A DNA stretch of 64,000 nucleotides from positions 1,178,001-1,242,000 of the forward strand of contig VICG01000010.1 of assembly GCA_008692225.1 (NCBI GenBank). The letters are read 5' to 3'. The stretch comes from Monilinia fructicola. Taxonomy: Eukaryota > Ascomycota > Leotiomycetes > Helotiales > Sclerotiniaceae. The translations under genes were made by a program, and so were the position numbers. Numbering within the stretch: the first letter of the stretch is position 1; the number at the start of each line of letters is the position of its first letter. Positions 62,354 through 64,000 of this stretch are shown here, piece by piece. The notes beneath the pieces were generated by a model. It had not been told where the DNA came from and ran no database searches. It was given only the letters and a program-made list of their open reading frames with translations.

Positions 62354-63786
62354 ATGGCCAGTGTTCGTTCCTATAAACCCTCTTCGTACTTTACTGCAGA
62401 TGGTGTTCCTTCAAAACACCATCATCATACTCGCCCTCATCCCAAACCATCATATCCGTCATCGTCATCATCAGTATCAGCATCATCGGATGAAGATATC
62501 ATTGCTAGTTTGAAAGGTCTTGCTTTGCAATCAAGAACTAAGGAGATCACTAGTACCAGCAATAGCAGTAGTACAAATTCGTCTCCGCGTTATGGTACTC
62601 CCGGAATGCATGGTATGTTACGCTTTTACTTTTTCATGCAAGTCTTTTTCCGTTTCCTATCATTTACCCCGCCACCCATGAATTTAGTACTTAATAGGTC
62701 CCTTTAACTGACTCGTGATATGGGAATCTATAAAGTTGATACAATATCTACATTCAATACCCAGAGTCGAAAGAAAACCATTCCTATGCCAATCACTATT
62801 GAAAAATCTACAAGAAAACGAGTTTATACACCTTTGACAGGTCGCGGAGAATTACCAGGGTAAGCATGATTTGTTTTCCTTGATGAAGAGGGGCCACAGG
62901 GTGTTCAATAGTTTGAACTACAGTCATCTCATGGAGAGATCTCGAATCCTTGAGTTGAATGATTTCCTGGGATATTTGAATTGATGAACTCATTCAATGA
63001 ATTTATCGAACATCATGAACGCCAAGGACTATGCCAGGAGATTATTTTATCATTGCTGTTCTGACCAAAATATCTATATAGAGGATACTTTCCCGGATTT
63101 GCCGATGACCCAGAAATCCTTACATCAACAACTCTGTTATCAACCTCACGCCCAAAAGATTCACCAGAGACGAAACCATTTACAATGTCTTCCATGTTAT
63201 CATCAATGGATTCACCAATCAATTCACCATCTTCCGATAGTACCGCTCGTGGACCTCCTTCGATAGTGAGCTCTCCATTTATCCTGCCAGAAACTTTAGT
63301 AATTCCAAAAGGAAAATACTATCCTTCAAATTACACATCATCACCAGCATCTCCTGCCCAGGGCCTCCCGTCATCGATACTAAATGGCGGTAATCTTCAT
63401 TTACCTACCAAGAACCAACGTCAAAAAACCTGCAAACCCGAATCATCAAAGACGATCCTCGGATATTAAACGAAAAACTACAAAAGTATCAAAGAGATAT
63501 GATTGAACAAGCACGTACGGTACATGCTCAAGTAACTTCTTCGCCTGGTGTATCCGTACCAGGATCAAAGCCTATCAGTCCTAGATTACTTCCATTGGGC
63601 AGTCCAGGTCCGATTACACCATTTGAATTAGAGGAAAGTTCAGGATACTTGATTGCAGGTCAAATCAGATCTAGTGGATTGACTGAAGGAGGGTTGAGAG
63701 AGAATGAAGCGATTGGAAGAATGATTAGGATTGAAGAAGAAAGACGAAGACGAGAGGGTCAGAGTTCACCAGCTGCAAGAGTCTGA
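62354..63786 (+). CDS. Ser/Pro-rich conserved-looking fungal protein of unknown function; two frameshifts
   Basis: Three exons: 62354-62612, 62765-62859 and 63082-63786 (introns 152 and 222 bp, donors GTATGT and GTAAGC). The protein, 352 residues once corrected, has a His cluster (KHHHHTR) near residue 20, a Ser-rich stretch, SDEDIIASLKGLALQSR, a basic RKRVYTPLTGRGELPGGYFPG segment, then GKYYPSNY, a charged coil (DDPRILNEKLQKYQRDMIEQA) and SPRLLPLGSPGPITPFELEE before an Arg/Glu-rich C-terminal helix. One A is extra in 62770-62772 and one missing in 63423-63428. I do not recognise the family; the short fixed motifs between disordered stretches suggest a scaffold or signalling target. Another exon beyond 63786 cannot be excluded. 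Confidence 0.7.
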
Positions 63787-64000
63787 AGGGACTTGAAGGC
63801 TTCAGTGGTGAAGACAAGATTTCTTTCCACCATCCCGGACGCTTACGAAATCACCGATTAACTTCGATCTCATGCATCGGATCTTTTTACGTATTCGGAA
63901 AACGCATCAAAACACCCCGCACAAATCACGCACACAGTGCGGCACACTTCATCAATCCTCATCTTTTGCATGAATCTTCCCCGCAAAGTATAACTTTACA
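63787..64000. other. 3' flank, nothing recognised
   Basis: Short tail after the stop codon at 63784-63786; no gene or structure seen. Confidence 0.5.

Overview
This is nuclear DNA of a filamentous ascomycete (Pezizomycotina; gene content and style would fit a leotiomycete such as the Sclerotiniaceae, but that placement is inference). Supporting signs are genes split by short 46-110 bp introns with GTAAGT/GTATGT-type donors and CTAAC/CTGATGA branch sites, intron-containing nuclear tRNA genes, fungal families (DSC ubiquitin ligase, S28 peptidase, Pth11-like receptor remnant, MARVEL protein), and long AT-rich blocks of decayed transposons that look RIP-mutated.

Layout: a P450 gene runs off the left edge (1-658), followed by poorly preserved sequence with a receptor-like remnant. 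A compact gene group follows: secreted S28 serine peptidase (4345-6279), ER thioredoxin-fold disulfide isomerase (6778-7939) and a small HSBP1-like coiled-coil gene on the other strand (8219-8712). A 1.7-kb inverted-repeat transposon with an 8-bp target duplication (8935-10632) carries a long TAA microsatellite and telomere-like repeats. Then come the DSC E3 ligase RING subunit (10813-13530), a Ser/Pro-rich protein (15555-16944), a PEX11-family protein (18076-19001), a Gly/Ser-rich possible BTB protein (21523-22759) and an Mpv17/PMP22 protein (23605-24576). After 5.8 kb of repeat-rich spacer lie a cysteine-motif protein (30348-32008), a tandem PH-domain protein (34380-35742) and the ribosome-maturation GTPase EFL1/RIA1 (41273-44840). 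The right third holds tRNA-Thr (49170-49257), a MARVEL membrane protein (50029-50611), a 3.5-kb AT-rich transposon graveyard (about 52560-55995), tRNA-Ser (57823-57903) and a conserved Ser-rich protein (62354-63786).

The genes are individually transcribed housekeeping or membrane genes; I see no biosynthetic cluster. Themes are ER protein folding and quality control (disulfide isomerase, DSC ligase), peroxisomal membrane (PEX11, Mpv17/PMP22) and 60S ribosome maturation.

Two patterns stand out. First, eight of the protein genes are interrupted by single-base shifts, nearly all inside homopolymers, and each becomes an intact frame when one base is added or removed: most likely consensus homopolymer errors, and important for anyone using these models. 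Second, a small vocabulary of short palindrome-like words (TACTCCGTA, ACCTAGGTA, AACCTTGGAA, GCCCAGGTG, TCCACGGGT) recurs in clusters in the intergenic DNA far more often than chance predicts and is not explained by any feature here.
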